Part shown: piece after piece, positions 8,438 through 16,993 of the stretch | Position numbering within the stretch: position 1 is the stretch's first letter | How the letters are laid out: every line of letters starts with the position of its first letter | NCBI RefSeq assembly: GCF_013410875.1 | Contig: NZ_JACCCU010000001.1 | Location: 1,302,001 to 1,366,000, forward strand | Source of the DNA: Tunturiibacter empetritectus | GTDB taxonomy: Bacteria; Acidobacteriota; Terriglobia; Terriglobales; Acidobacteriaceae | Length of the DNA stretch: 64,000 bases | Direction: 5' to 3' | Program-made: the position numbers and the translations under genes | The notes under the pieces: generated by a model | Told to the model about the DNA's origin: nothing | Databases searched by the model: none | Seen by the model: the letters and a program-made list of their open reading frames with translations, nothing else

Positions 8438-9760
8438 CTAGACGTGGGGCGCCCAGCCTTTTTCGTAGTCGCGTCCCCACATCTTCATGGCTTCGGAGTC
8501 GTGGAGCACCTTGCCGTCGGAGTTGTCGAGTTGCAGCTCGCGGTTGACCTCCCAGGCGACGTTGGAGAGTTGAAGCATGGTGACGGCTACGTTTCCGATG
8601 GAGACGGGAGCGTTGAGTTTTTCGCCTTTGCGAACGCCTGCGATGAAGTTCGCGAAGTGGGCGTCGGTCATGGAGTCGCGACCGGTGAGGTCGGTGGAGG
8701 AGGTTTGATCCTTGTTTGCTTTCAACTCGCTGGTCTTGTTTCCTTTGAGGTCGTAGATCTCGTATCCGTCGCGGTCTACGAGGACGGTGCCGGTGGTTCC
8801 CATGATGGCCGAGCCACGGTCGCGGTCGTAGTACTTCATGCCCTGACAGCTCTTGCCCTCCCAGGTGATCATCTTGTCGGGGTAGTAGAAGCTGGTGACG
8901 AGGGTGTCGTAGAACTGCCAGTCGTCCTTGAACTGATAGCGTCCGCCCGATGAGGTGACGCGGTCGGGAAAGTCGACGCCGAGTGCCCAACGGCAGACGT
9001 CAACCTCGTGGGTGCCGTTGTTGAGGGTTTCGCCGGTGCCGTAGGTTCTGAACCAGTGCCAGTTGTAGGGCTGGATGTTGTCGGTGTAGGCTCTGCGCGG
9101 CGCCGGACCCTGGAAGAGATCCCAGTCGAGTTGCGGAGGAACGGGTGCTTCTTTACCGATGCCGATGGATTTTCTTACGTTGCTGTACCAGGCCTTGGCG
9201 AAGTAGGCGCGACCGATGAGGCCGTTGTGAATCTTGTCGACGATCTCCGCGGTATGGGGGGAGGAGCGCTGCTGCGTGCCCATCTGGACGAGCTTTCCGT
9301 ATTTCCGCTGAGCTTCGACGAGGAGTGCGCCTTCGGCGGGGTTGTGGCTGCAGGGTTTTTCGACGTAGACGTGCTTACCGGCCTGCAAGCCGGCGATGGC
9401 CATGGGGGTGTGCCAGTGATCGGGCGCGGCGATGGTGATGGCGTCGACGTCCTTTTGTTGGAGGATGTGGCGGAAGTCTTTTTCGGTGGCGGGTGCTTCG
9501 CCCATCTCTTTTTGCGTGTCGTCGGCGAACTTCTTGAGCGTGTTGCTGTCGACGTCGCAGACATAGGTGATGCGGGCATCTTTTTTGTTGGCCTTGAGCG
9601 CGGAGAGGTGAGCATAGGCGCGGCTGCGAACGCCGATGACGGCAAAGTTGAGCCGGTCGTTGGAGCCCATGATCTGCGCGTAGCTCTTTGCGGTGGAGGC
9701 GACAGCGAGGCCTGCTGCGCTGACTGCGAGTGTATCGAGGAACTCTCGTCGGGTGATCAT
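8438..9760 (-). CDS. Tat-exported Gfo/Idh/MocA-family oxidoreductase
   Basis: A 440-residue NAD(P)-dependent sugar oxidoreductase family member. The ATG at 9760 follows GGGAGAAAACA. It begins with a twin-arginine signal (TRREFLDTLAVSAAG, residues 3-17). A Rossmann fold follows near residues 38-150 and an EKP motif (HVYVEKP) is present, as is usual in this family, then the C-terminal alpha/beta dimerisation domain. The nucleotide-binding loop reads VIGVRSRAYAH, lacking the full GxGxxG. This is seen in some exported members and may mean a tightly bound cofactor. It sits upstream of a Tat-type sugar isomerase gene and likely works with it. The substrate is unknown. Confidence 0.88.
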   Translation of the reverse strand: MITRREFLDTLAVSAAGLAVASTAKSYAQIMGSNDRLNFAVIGVRSRAYAHLSALKANKKDARITYVCDVDSNTLKKFADDTQKEMGEAPATEKDFRHILQQKDVDAITIAAPDHWHTPMAIAGLQAGKHVYVEKPCSHNPAEGALLVEAQRKYGKLVQMGTQQRSSPHTAEIVDKIHNGLIGRAYFAKAWYSNVRKSIGIGKEAPVPPQLDWDLFQGPAPRRAYTDNIQPYNWHWFRTYGTGETLNNGTHEVDVCRWALGVDFPDRVTSSGGRYQFKDDWQFYDTLVTSFYYPDKMITWEGKSCQGMKYYDRDRGSAIMGTTGTVLVDRDGYEIYDLKGNKTSELKANKDQTSSTDLTGRDSMTDAHFANFIAGVRKGEKLNAPVSIGNVAVTMLQLSNVAWEVNRELQLDNSDGKVLHDSEAMKMWGRDYEKGWAPHV

Positions 9761-9925
9761 TGTTTTCTCCCATCGCCCATGGAGGCGCGGTGATTTTGCG
9801 GAATGAGGAAGATTACTTGCAACGATTGAGGTTGATGGTGGTGTGGTGTCGGTTGGTGGCTGTTTGTGATTCTGAGACTTGGGAAGCGAGGGTAGAAAGG
9901 TTTTGATGACATCGGTAGTGTAAAG

Positions 9926-9963
9926 AGCATCGGGGTCCTTCGCTACGCTCAGGATGACGACAA
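9926..9963. repeat. Interspersed repeat B (CTTCGCTACGCTCAGGATGACG)
   Basis: Copy of the repeat whose typical core is TTCACTCCGTTCAGGATGAC. Other copies lie near 2628, 24127, 24207, 35886 and 56725. Confidence 0.8.
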
Positions 9964-10009
9964 AAACTAGGTGATAGCAAGACTGGGGATCACCGCTCAA
10001 TCAAAGGAC

Positions 10010-10039
10010 AACAGCAGATTCCCTTCGGGAATGACAACC
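10010..10039. repeat. Interspersed repeat A
   Basis: Copy with intact core GATTCCCTTCGGGAATGACA, between the Gfo/Idh gene and the following isomerase gene. Confidence 0.85.
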
Positions 10040-10125
10040 AAACAGCAGAGCCGGGACAAAGATGCAAGAGCGAACTAAATGAATTCTTCACTCCGCTCGG
10101 GACGACGGCGGGGTAAGGTGGAGCA

Positions 10126-11091
10126 CTAGAAGGTGCCTGAGTTGATCAGGCATTGCTTCATGCCGGCCCAGCTGATGCGCGTGGAGGCTTCAGGTGTGCC
10201 TGCTCCGCGCCAGTGGGTTTCGAGACTGACGGCGTCGCGGTAGCCGGACTGTTTGAGGGCGCGGTATTGCGCGGTCCAGTCGATGTAGCCTTTGTCGACT
10301 GGAGACCAGACGATCTTTCCTGAGTCGTCCTTGACGGCGTTCTTGCAGTGGCAGTGGTGGATGCGGTTTTTGGGAAGAGCGTCCCAGCCGCCGGGGAAGG
10401 CGTCGAGCTCTCCGCGCATGACTGCGTTGCCTGGGTCCCAGTTGAGAACGAAGTGTGGGGATTGTACGGCTTCGAGGGTTTTGGCGGCTTCGCGGCCGGT
10501 AGCGGTGTTGCAGGCGAACTCGTTTTCGATGACTAAGAGGATGCCTTGCTGGCCGGTGATTTCGGCGGAGGCGCGAAGTTTTTCGTTGATGGCGGCGCGG
10601 TAGGGAGCGACGTCATCGAGGCGCCAGAAGTCGAAGCAGCGGATCTTGTCGGTCTTGAACTGTTTGGCGAGAGAGATGGAACGAGTGAGGACTTCGTCTT
10701 GCTGCTTGTAGGCGGACTCGGCGGCACCGTGCAGATCTTCTTTGGAGCTGTATTTGGATTTGGGTGCGCCGGGCCAGTCAACTTTGAAGAGCGGGCTGGC
10801 GATATCGGTGACCTGGAGGTTGTACTTTGCGAGGATCTTGAGGGCTTCGGCGATCTCGGCGTCGGAGGATGTCTGAAGATTCTTGCCCCAGATCTCGCGG
10901 AGTTCGACGTAGTGGAGGCCGAAGTCGTTGGCGATGACCGAGCAGGCGTGATCGAAGTCCTGCGAGATCTCGTCGGAGATGACGGCGATTTTGAAGGGCG
11001 AAGTTGCGGCCCATGCGCGCATCGGCAAAGACAGCGATGCGACTAAGCCAGCCGAACCCCCTACGAACTGTCGCCGGGAAACACTCTTCAT
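10126..11091 (-). CDS. Tat-exported sugar phosphate isomerase/epimerase-like protein (second)
   Basis: A 321-residue TIM-barrel protein of the same superfamily as the 7350-8228 product, but only distantly similar to it. The ATG at 11091 has GAGGAG about 8 nt upstream. The N-terminus SRRQFVGGSAGLVASLSL is a twin-arginine signal ending near AWA. Likely metal ligands are in VIENEFAC, NWDPGNA, HCHCKNA and SLETHW. It is the first-transcribed member of the Tat isomerase/oxidoreductase group on this strand. An epimerase or dehydratase role on a sugar is inferred from the fold only. Confidence 0.85.
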   Translation of the reverse strand: MKSVSRRQFVGGSAGLVASLSLPMRAWAATSPFKIAVISDEISQDFDHACSVIANDFGLHYVELREIWGKNLQTSSDAEIAEALKILAKYNLQVTDIASPLFKVDWPGAPKSKYSSKEDLHGAAESAYKQQDEVLTRSISLAKQFKTDKIRCFDFWRLDDVAPYRAAINEKLRASAEITGQQGILLVIENEFACNTATGREAAKTLEAVQSPHFVLNWDPGNAVMRGELDAFPGGWDALPKNRIHHCHCKNAVKDDSGKIVWSPVDKGYIDWTAQYRALKQSGYRDAVSLETHWRGAGTPEASTRISWAGMKQCLINSGTF

Positions 11092-11236
11092 GATTGGAAC
11101 TCCTCTTTCTTCTTTGCGTAATGCGGGAACAGGAACTTAAGACGATCCATTAGCCAATTAGTTGCATCGTTGCTGAGTGGTCTGACGATGCGAAGCTTTC
11201 GGGAGATTGTTGAATCTCGAAAGTAGATTTGGAAGC

Positions 11237-11276
11237 AGTTGAGAAGTCCCGGTAGAGAGATCGGGACTTCTCAACT
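11237..11276 (-). terminator. Hairpin downstream of second TonB receptor
   Basis: Perfect 15-bp inverted repeat (AGTTGAGAAGTCCCG and complement) with a 10-nt loop, starting 3 bp after the receptor stop at 11279. Same placement as the hairpin after the first receptor. The T run is poor. Confidence 0.7.
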
Positions 11277-11278
11277 GG

Positions 11279-14200
11279 TTAGAAGGAGATTTTGACTGCA
11301 GCCTGAAGGACACGTGGGCCGCCTACGCCGTTGACATTGCCGACGCCACTGCCGAGGGTTCCGGTTATGACACCAAACGAACTGGAGCCGTAAGTGGTTC
11401 CGGGCAGACCGAATGCGGGTGTGTTGGTAAGGTTGAAGGCATCGAAGCGAGCCTCGAGAGACGACTCGCGGAAGATGGGAAAGCTTTTGAAGAGGGACAG
11501 GTTGTCTGAGAAGTAGCCGGGGCCGCGGAATTGATTTCGTTGCGTGTTTCCAACGACGCATGGACCGGGGGATACGCAACCGGTGAGTCTGCTGACGCTG
11601 AAGCTGGTTGGATCGAACCATTGGGTAGTGCCGCTAGGGTTGCTGTGATGGTGCAGGACGTGGAAGGGGGCAACCTGATCGACGGTCTGGGTGGTGCCAG
11701 GGGTTGCGCTGGTGGTTGTGAGGGTAAACGGCAGGCCGGAGACCGCCGACAGGATGACCGAGGTTTTCCAGCCACCCAATACGTAGGAGCCGATGCCTGA
11801 GTTGAAGTACTTGTGATTCCGTCCAGCGGGCAGCTCCCAGGTGAGAGTCTGGGAGAAGTTGAGCCTGCGGTCGAAGTCCGCAAGGGCGTAGTTGCGACGG
11901 CGGTCGCCGCTGTAGAAGAGCAGGGCTCCATCTTGTGGGGTGGTCACATAGTTTTGCGCCTTGCCCCAGGTAAAGGCTGAGCTATAGGCTATGCCGTGGG
12001 TGAATCGGCGTGTGAATTGTACTTGCAGCGATTGGTAGTTTGAGGAGTAGCCCAGAAAGAATTGAGTCACGGAGGCAGTCTTTCCAAAGGCTATGTTCAA
12101 CGGATCGAAGGTAGCACTTTCTCCGTAGACGCTGGGGACGTTGATGTTCTGCGAGGAGTCAATTCGCGTGCCGTGGTTGGCAACATAAGCGATCTGGAGG
12201 GAGCTGTCATGCGGGAGCGCCTGCTGGATGGCCGCATTCCAGGAGGAGACATAGGCGTTCTTGAAGTTGAGCGGGATGTAAAGGTTGCCAAGGCTGTTGA
12301 GGAAGGTGTTGCCGGTGGCTGTGATCTTTCCATTAGCATCGACGGGGACGGGCGGGGTGGGTGGGATTCCGCTGACGAAGTTGACTGCGGCGGGATTCGT
12401 GGAACCCAGTACGGCGGCTCCATAGGTTGGAATATTGGTGTAGTCGGTACTGGTCTTGATGGGATAGTTGTAGGCGTAAGTGTTATCGACGAAGGGAACG
12501 TAGCTGACGCCGAATCCGGCTCGGAGGACTGTGGAATCGGTGGCGCGAAAGGAAGCACCAAGCCGGGGCGCGAAGTTGGTGTAGTCGGTCTTCATCCCGA
12601 TATTCGAGGGATTTCCAGCTACGCCGGCGATCGTCAGCTGATTGGTTGCCGGGCTGTAGCTGGAAAATCCTCCCGCTTTGCGCGGCGTTGCGGGTGGGTA
12701 TAGTTCATAGCGCAAACCGACGTCGACAGTTAGTTTCGAGGTAGCCTGCCACTTGTCGGCGACAAAGAAGAAGAGCCAGGTCTGGCGGTAGGCGGGGAAG
12801 GTACTGTTAGTGTCCTGCCCTACCTGATACGGGGTGTCAAAGAGGATGCTGGCGATATCGTTAGCCTGACCAGTAGTTGCGTTATTGAACTTCGTAGCAC
12901 CGGGAGTGGAGGTTTGATTTTCACTGAAGTAGAAGGTTCCGGCAGCCGCGTTGATGTTTCCCTGAAGGAGATCGTCACGGATGCGGCGGATGTCGGCGCC
13001 TGCTTTGAGCGCATGGTTGCCGAGGATCTTGGTCCAGTTGTTGGCAAAGTCGATGTTCGACTCGGCGCGGAGCCACGGGAGCGATTGGGAGTAACCGATG
13101 AGCGGATTGGTGGTGCCGTTTTCTCCATTGCCGGCGAAGTTGCTTACCTGGAAGGCGACCTGACCGCTATCGATCGAACTGAGATTGGTGCCGGGGATGC
13201 CGAGCTTCTTGGCGTCGTCCTGACCAAAGTCTGACTGCTGCGCCGAGTTGCGAAGGTGGGCTACACCTACACGAACTTCAGTGAACAAGGTTGGCGAAAA
13301 GACGTGATCGTAGTTGCCGCCGGTGCTGTAAGCGGTTGCCGTTCCAGTCGCTTCGAAGCCTCCGCCTGCCGGGCCGCCGAGAAAGGATCCGAACAGAGGC
13401 GCCTGGAAGGTGGTGATTTTTTGATGGCTGAATCGACCGCTCAAATGATCTTTCTGGGAGATCGTCCAGTCTGACTTGATGTCGTAGCTGATGGCATCTT
13501 TGCTGAATGGGGAGTTTTGGGAAAAGTTGTTGGTCTTCGCACCGGCAATATAGGCAGCGGAAGCGAGATTGGTCTTGGGATCTCTCGCGAGGGCGTCGAG
13601 GGATTGGAGAACAGTCAAACCAATGTTGCTGTCGTTGGCCGGGGTCGACAGGCGGCTGAGAGGAATGAGGTTGCCTGCAAACGGCGTGCGCCCCTTGCCG
13701 CAGTTAGCGGGAGTTGGGCCGCCGTTGCAATCTGCAGTGTCTCCGGTCTTCGGATCGTAAACCTGGCCAGCGTATTTGCTGAGATCGAGGTTACTGCCAA
13801 CGACGTTGTAGAAGGGAATGTTTGTGTTGACTGTGGAAGACTCATGATCCGAGGTGCGGAGGAAATCGCCGAAGAAAAAGAGTTTGTCTTTGAAGATCGG
13901 GCCTCCGATGGAAGCGCCCGTGTAGTTGTAGACGAGGCGTCCGTTGGGGCCGCTGGAGAAGTAGTTGCGAGCATTGACACCGTTGTTTTCCATGTTCTGG
14001 AAGACAGATCCATGGAACTGATTTGTACCTGACTTGAGGGTGACGTTGACAACGCCGCCGACGGCACGGCCAAACTCCGCCTCGAAGTTATTGGTGGTGA
14101 TGTCGACGTTCTGGATTGCGGCGGCGGGGGGGACGAGGATGATGTGGATTCCGGTGCGCTGGTCATCGTCGATACCCTCAATTTGATAGAGGTTGACGTA

Positions 14201-14776
14201 GGAGGACTGACCGTTGGCATTCACAGACAGATCGTTATTGGCGTTGAAGAACTGTGAGTTGTTGAAGACGACGGGCGCCATGCCGGGAACGGTGTTAAGC
14301 AAAGACTGAAAGCTGTTGCCGCTGCTGAGAGGGAGATTGGAGATCTGATGCGCCTCGAGGGTGGTGGAGATATCGGCGCGGTCTGTTTGCAGCAGCGCGG
14401 GAGCGGTGGACACGGTGATCGTCTCGGACGCGCTGCCTGTGACGAGAGCGAAATCGACACGCGTTGAGGTGTTGGTGAGAAGATCGATGCCCTCATGGGT
14501 ATCTTTCTTGAATCCGTTGGCTTCGACCGTGATGGTATAGGTCCCTGGCGGAAGGTTGGGCAGGGTGAAGTTGCCGCTTTCGTTGGTCACGGTCTCGTGA
14601 GTTGTTTGGGTAGCGGTTTCAATGACGATGACTCTCGCTGCAGAGACTGCGGCTCCGGTTGGATCATTGATCGTGCCAAGGAGTGTGCCGCTGACCGCCT
14701 GTCCAAAGAGAACGGGTGACAGAGCGAGTATCAATATCGGGAGAATGAGAAGACTTAATTTCTTGATCGCGATCAC
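11279..14776 (-). CDS. Oar-like TonB-dependent receptor with carboxypeptidase-regulatory domain (second)
   Basis: A 1165-residue outer-membrane receptor. The start is taken as GTG 14776 because GGAGG lies 7 nt upstream and the frame opens into a signal peptide (AIKKLSLLILPILILALSPVLFGQ). A longer frame reaching 14986 has no such site. A carboxypeptidase regulatory-like domain (GTINDPTGAAVSAA) spans about residues 28-110, then a plug-like region with the GRAVGGVVNVTLKSGTNQFHG segment usual for this family, then a barrel ending KISF. It is only weakly similar to the 2878-6378 receptor. It lies 203 bp downstream of doxX, so it probably has its own promoter. Its ligand is unknown. Confidence 0.92.
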   Translation of the reverse strand: MIAIKKLSLLILPILILALSPVLFGQAVSGTLLGTINDPTGAAVSAARVIVIETATQTTHETVTNESGNFTLPNLPPGTYTITVEANGFKKDTHEGIDLLTNTSTRVDFALVTGSASETITVSTAPALLQTDRADISTTLEAHQISNLPLSSGNSFQSLLNTVPGMAPVVFNNSQFFNANNDLSVNANGQSSYVNLYQIEGIDDDQRTGIHIILVPPAAAIQNVDITTNNFEAEFGRAVGGVVNVTLKSGTNQFHGSVFQNMENNGVNARNYFSSGPNGRLVYNYTGASIGGPIFKDKLFFFGDFLRTSDHESSTVNTNIPFYNVVGSNLDLSKYAGQVYDPKTGDTADCNGGPTPANCGKGRTPFAGNLIPLSRLSTPANDSNIGLTVLQSLDALARDPKTNLASAAYIAGAKTNNFSQNSPFSKDAISYDIKSDWTISQKDHLSGRFSHQKITTFQAPLFGSFLGGPAGGGFEATGTATAYSTGGNYDHVFSPTLFTEVRVGVAHLRNSAQQSDFGQDDAKKLGIPGTNLSSIDSGQVAFQVSNFAGNGENGTTNPLIGYSQSLPWLRAESNIDFANNWTKILGNHALKAGADIRRIRDDLLQGNINAAAGTFYFSENQTSTPGATKFNNATTGQANDIASILFDTPYQVGQDTNSTFPAYRQTWLFFFVADKWQATSKLTVDVGLRYELYPPATPRKAGGFSSYSPATNQLTIAGVAGNPSNIGMKTDYTNFAPRLGASFRATDSTVLRAGFGVSYVPFVDNTYAYNYPIKTSTDYTNIPTYGAAVLGSTNPAAVNFVSGIPPTPPVPVDANGKITATGNTFLNSLGNLYIPLNFKNAYVSSWNAAIQQALPHDSSLQIAYVANHGTRIDSSQNINVPSVYGESATFDPLNIAFGKTASVTQFFLGYSSNYQSLQVQFTRRFTHGIAYSSAFTWGKAQNYVTTPQDGALLFYSGDRRRNYALADFDRRLNFSQTLTWELPAGRNHKYFNSGIGSYVLGGWKTSVILSAVSGLPFTLTTTSATPGTTQTVDQVAPFHVLHHHSNPSGTTQWFDPTSFSVSRLTGCVSPGPCVVGNTQRNQFRGPGYFSDNLSLFKSFPIFRESSLEARFDAFNLTNTPAFGLPGTTYGSSSFGVITGTLGSGVGNVNGVGGPRVLQAAVKISF

Positions 14777-14979
14777 GTGAAACCTCCGAAGGTGTGACAA
14801 CTTTTCAGGCCCGTACGGTTTATTGTTTGAAGAGCGAACGAACCCTACCAGTGGCGATATGACACAGTCAAGAAAATAAACGGACGGCTTTCTCCGGAGC
14901 AGTTTAGGCGCGGGAGTTGAGGAGAAAAGCGGGTTGTTGAAGAGGCGTGGGCGCCTTATCGTTTGGGCCGGTGAAGAGT

Positions 14980-15423
14980 CTAGCACTGATCGGGAGGGCT
15001 GATCAGGAAAGCAATGAAGCAGAGGGCGAGGACGGAGTTTTCGAGAGAGGCGCCGAAGAACAGCCAGAAGGGGGAGTTAGGGCCGGGATAGTTCGAAGAG
15101 AAGAGGAAGAGCAGAACCATGGTCAGACCGCCGAGGCTTGCCCAGCGGACCAGAACTCCTGTGAGCAAGCTCAGTGCAATCAACAGTTCGGAGATGGCGA
15201 CGACGGCGCCGAAGAAGACGGCGTGCGGAAGGATGATGTTTTTGAGCAAGGGGCGGATGAAGGCGTAGGAACCCTCTTTGAGGAATCCTGCGATGTCCTG
15301 GGCCATTCCTCCCCAGATGAACTTGGTGCTGGCCAGTTTGTACTCGGACAAGATGAGGAAGAGAAGGCCGATGGAGATGCGCAGGAAGGCAAGCGCTTTG
15401 GATTGTTGATCTGCAGCGCTCAT
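14980..15423 (-). CDS. DoxX-family membrane protein
   Basis: A 147-residue inner-membrane protein with four predicted hydrophobic segments, matching DoxX/YphA-type proteins that are linked to quinone or thiosulfate redox and oxidative stress. Its ATG overlaps the pyrE stop codon in an ATGA (15420-15423), so the two are translationally coupled. The function is unknown beyond the family. The association with pyrE may simply be co-transcription. Confidence 0.82.
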   Translation of the reverse strand: MSAADQQSKALAFLRISIGLLFLILSEYKLASTKFIWGGMAQDIAGFLKEGSYAFIRPLLKNIILPHAVFFGAVVAISELLIALSLLTGVLVRWASLGGLTMVLLFLFSSNYPGPNSPFWLFFGASLENSVLALCFIAFLISPPDQC

Positions 15424-16097
15424 CCCTTCTTTTGCGTCTTCTTTTGCTGGGCGATGTGAGCGGCGCGGACGTCGGAGGCGGTGAAGACGGAGAGGAAGGG
15501 GACGCCGGGGATGGTGGCTTCGATGTTGGCGCGGCCGCCTTGTTCGCGGTCTACCAGGCAGAGGACTCCGGCTACGTTCATGCCGGCTTCGCGGGTGGCT
15601 TCGATGGCGGTGATTGTGGAGCCGCCGGTGGTGCAGACGTCGTCGACGATGACGACGTGGGCGCCGAGTTTGAGGAAGCCTTCGGTGCGGCGGCCGGTGC
15701 CGTGGGTCTTTTCTGCTTTGCGGACGAGGAAGCCGTGGAGGAGGGTGGGGGCGGGGCCTTCCTCGCTGCGTTCGTCGGGGTCGAGTTCAAGAACGTCGGA
15801 GAGTTCGGCGATCTCGGTGTGATCGGCGAGGGCCCAAGCACTGGCGCTGGCGGTGTTGGAGACGAGCGGGTCGGCTCCCATGGTGAGGCCGCCTACGGCT
15901 TCTGCGTTGGGGATGTGTTCGCGGATGAGGTCGTAGAGGACCAGGCCGGAGAGGCGTCCGCCTTCGGCGTGGAGGGTGGTGATGCGGCAGTCGATGTAGT
16001 AGTCCGACTTCTGGCCGCTGGCGAGGGTGAAGTCACCTAGCTTGAAGGATTGGGTGGCGATGAGATTGAGGAGGGTTGTGCGGCTGTCGGTTGGCAT
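15420..16097 (-). CDS. pyrE: Orotate phosphoribosyltransferase
   Basis: A 225-residue cytoplasmic enzyme that joins orotate and PRPP to give OMP in pyrimidine synthesis. The PRPP-binding signature VVIVDDVCTTGGST lies at residues 148-161, and the mobile catalytic loop KAEKTHGTGRR at 127-137. The N-terminus (FTLASGQKSDYYIDCR) is typical. Compared with ordinary PyrE there is an acidic insertion around residues 90-119 (LADHTEIAELSDVLELDPDE and on) just before the catalytic loop. It is the upstream gene of a pyrE-doxX pair with a 4-bp overlap. Confidence 0.95.
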   Translation of the reverse strand: MPTDSRTTLLNLIATQSFKLGDFTLASGQKSDYYIDCRITTLHAEGGRLSGLVLYDLIREHIPNAEAVGGLTMGADPLVSNTASASAWALADHTEIAELSDVLELDPDERSEEGPAPTLLHGFLVRKAEKTHGTGRRTEGFLKLGAHVVIVDDVCTTGGSTITAIEATREAGMNVAGVLCLVDREQGGRANIEATIPGVPFLSVFTASDVRAAHIAQQKKTQKKG

Positions 16098-16491
16098 GGT
16101 CAGAATCGATTGTAGAGGATATGGGGTGATCCCCTCTCCCCGGAGGTATTGTTGCCCAAAGTATTCGATTTAGAGGTTGACTGCAGGTTTACTTCCTGTG
16201 TCAAAGTCTTTGAAAATCAGGAGTTAGATAAATTGTTGCTGGCAAAGTCTTCATTGCATAGGGGTTAGCCATCGGTTCCACCTTGCAGGTTCAACTATGA
16301 AAGCCCCGGCTGGGTCGAAAAAAAGCACACCACACTTGAAGAATTGAAATCGGTCAGTTGATGGTTGGAGGTGTGGTGTCCCGGATACGGCAGTCCCGCC
16401 ATCTGACATTTCCGGCTGGCGCGCGTCGCTTGTTATGATCGCCCGGTGGCGTGAATGGTCTTAACAGACGGGTGCTTGAAAGGATTTCTAT
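16098..16491. other. Intergenic region upstream of ridA
   Basis: About 390 bp between divergent pyrE and ridA, so both promoters should lie here. It contains AAAAAAAGCACACCA (16318-16332), which recurs at 16960-16974 after ridA. No gene seen. Confidence 0.6.
16318..16332 (+). repeat. Direct repeat flanking ridA, left copy
   Basis: AAAAAAAGCACACCA, identical to 16960-16974, with weaker similarity continuing about 12 bp to the right (CACTTGAAGAA here, TGCCTGGAGAAG there). Confidence 0.75.
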
Positions 16492-16890
16492 ATGACTCAG
16501 CGCGATGCGATATTCCCCGCAAACCGTCATGCCCTCTATGAGGCGCATGGCTATTCGGCTGCGATCCGATCCGAAAATCTGCTGTTCGTCTCCGGCCAAG
16601 TCGGCAGCCGTAGCGATGGCTCGCCGGAGCCGAACTTCGAGGATCAAGTTCGGCTCGCGTTCGCCAATCTGAAAGCGACGCTGCTCGCAGGAGGATGCGG
16701 GTTTGATGACATTGTAGATGTGACGACCTTTCACACCGATCCTAAGAGCCAATTTGAAACCATCATGGCCGTGAAGAGCGAAATGTTCGAACAGGCTCCT
16801 TATCCAAACTGGACGGCAATCGGTGTGAACTGGCTTGCCGGCTTTGATTTCGAGATCAAGGTGATTGCCCGCATTCCAAGCAAGACGTAG
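16492..16890 (+). CDS. ridA: RidA/YjgF-family protein
   Basis: A 132-residue protein of the Rid family, known for hydrolysing reactive enamine/imine intermediates from PLP enzymes. The ATG at 16492 has AGGA about 8 nt upstream. The fold is recognisable from LLFVSGQVGSR, FEDQVRLAFANLKATL and DIVDVTTFHTDP. It ends VIARIPSKT and lacks an obvious C-terminal Arg-Cys type motif of classic RidA, so it may belong to another Rid subgroup. The gene is flanked by direct repeats of the region just before the AAA+ gene, which suggests it was inserted there. Confidence 0.85.
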   Translation: MTQRDAIFPANRHALYEAHGYSAAIRSENLLFVSGQVGSRSDGSPEPNFEDQVRLAFANLKATLLAGGCGFDDIVDVTTFHTDPKSQFETIMAVKSEMFEQAPYPNWTAIGVNWLAGFDFEIKVIARIPSKT

Positions 16891-16959
16891 TCGGCCATGT
16901 AATGGCGGCCCGTCGCGGTTTCGGCTGCTGCGACCGCGACGGATCTATTGAGTTTGAAA

Positions 16960-16974
16960 AAAAAAAGCACACCA
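16960..16974 (+). repeat. Direct repeat flanking ridA, right copy
   Basis: Second AAAAAAAGCACACCA. It lies 19 bp before the AAA+ ATPase start, and the following GGAGAAG is that gene's ribosome-binding site. Confidence 0.75.
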
Positions 16975-16993
16975 TGCCTGGAGAAGCTGTTAC

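Larger units (their letters stand above)
9761..10125. other. Intergenic region with interspersed repeats
   Basis: No gene seen. It holds a type B repeat at about 9926-9963, a type A repeat at about 10010-10039 and a degenerate type B copy at about 10079-10112. Confidence 0.7.

Noticed and set aside
8229..8990. N-terminal extension of the Tat isomerase frame upstream of 8228
   Set aside because: It runs through an intergenic repeat and then overlaps the Gfo/Idh gene in another frame; the real start with a Tat signal is at 8228.
9761..10000. N-terminal extension of the Gfo/Idh gene
   Set aside because: The extra residues read VILSVAKDPDALYT, which is translated type B repeat, not protein; the Tat signal begins at 9760.
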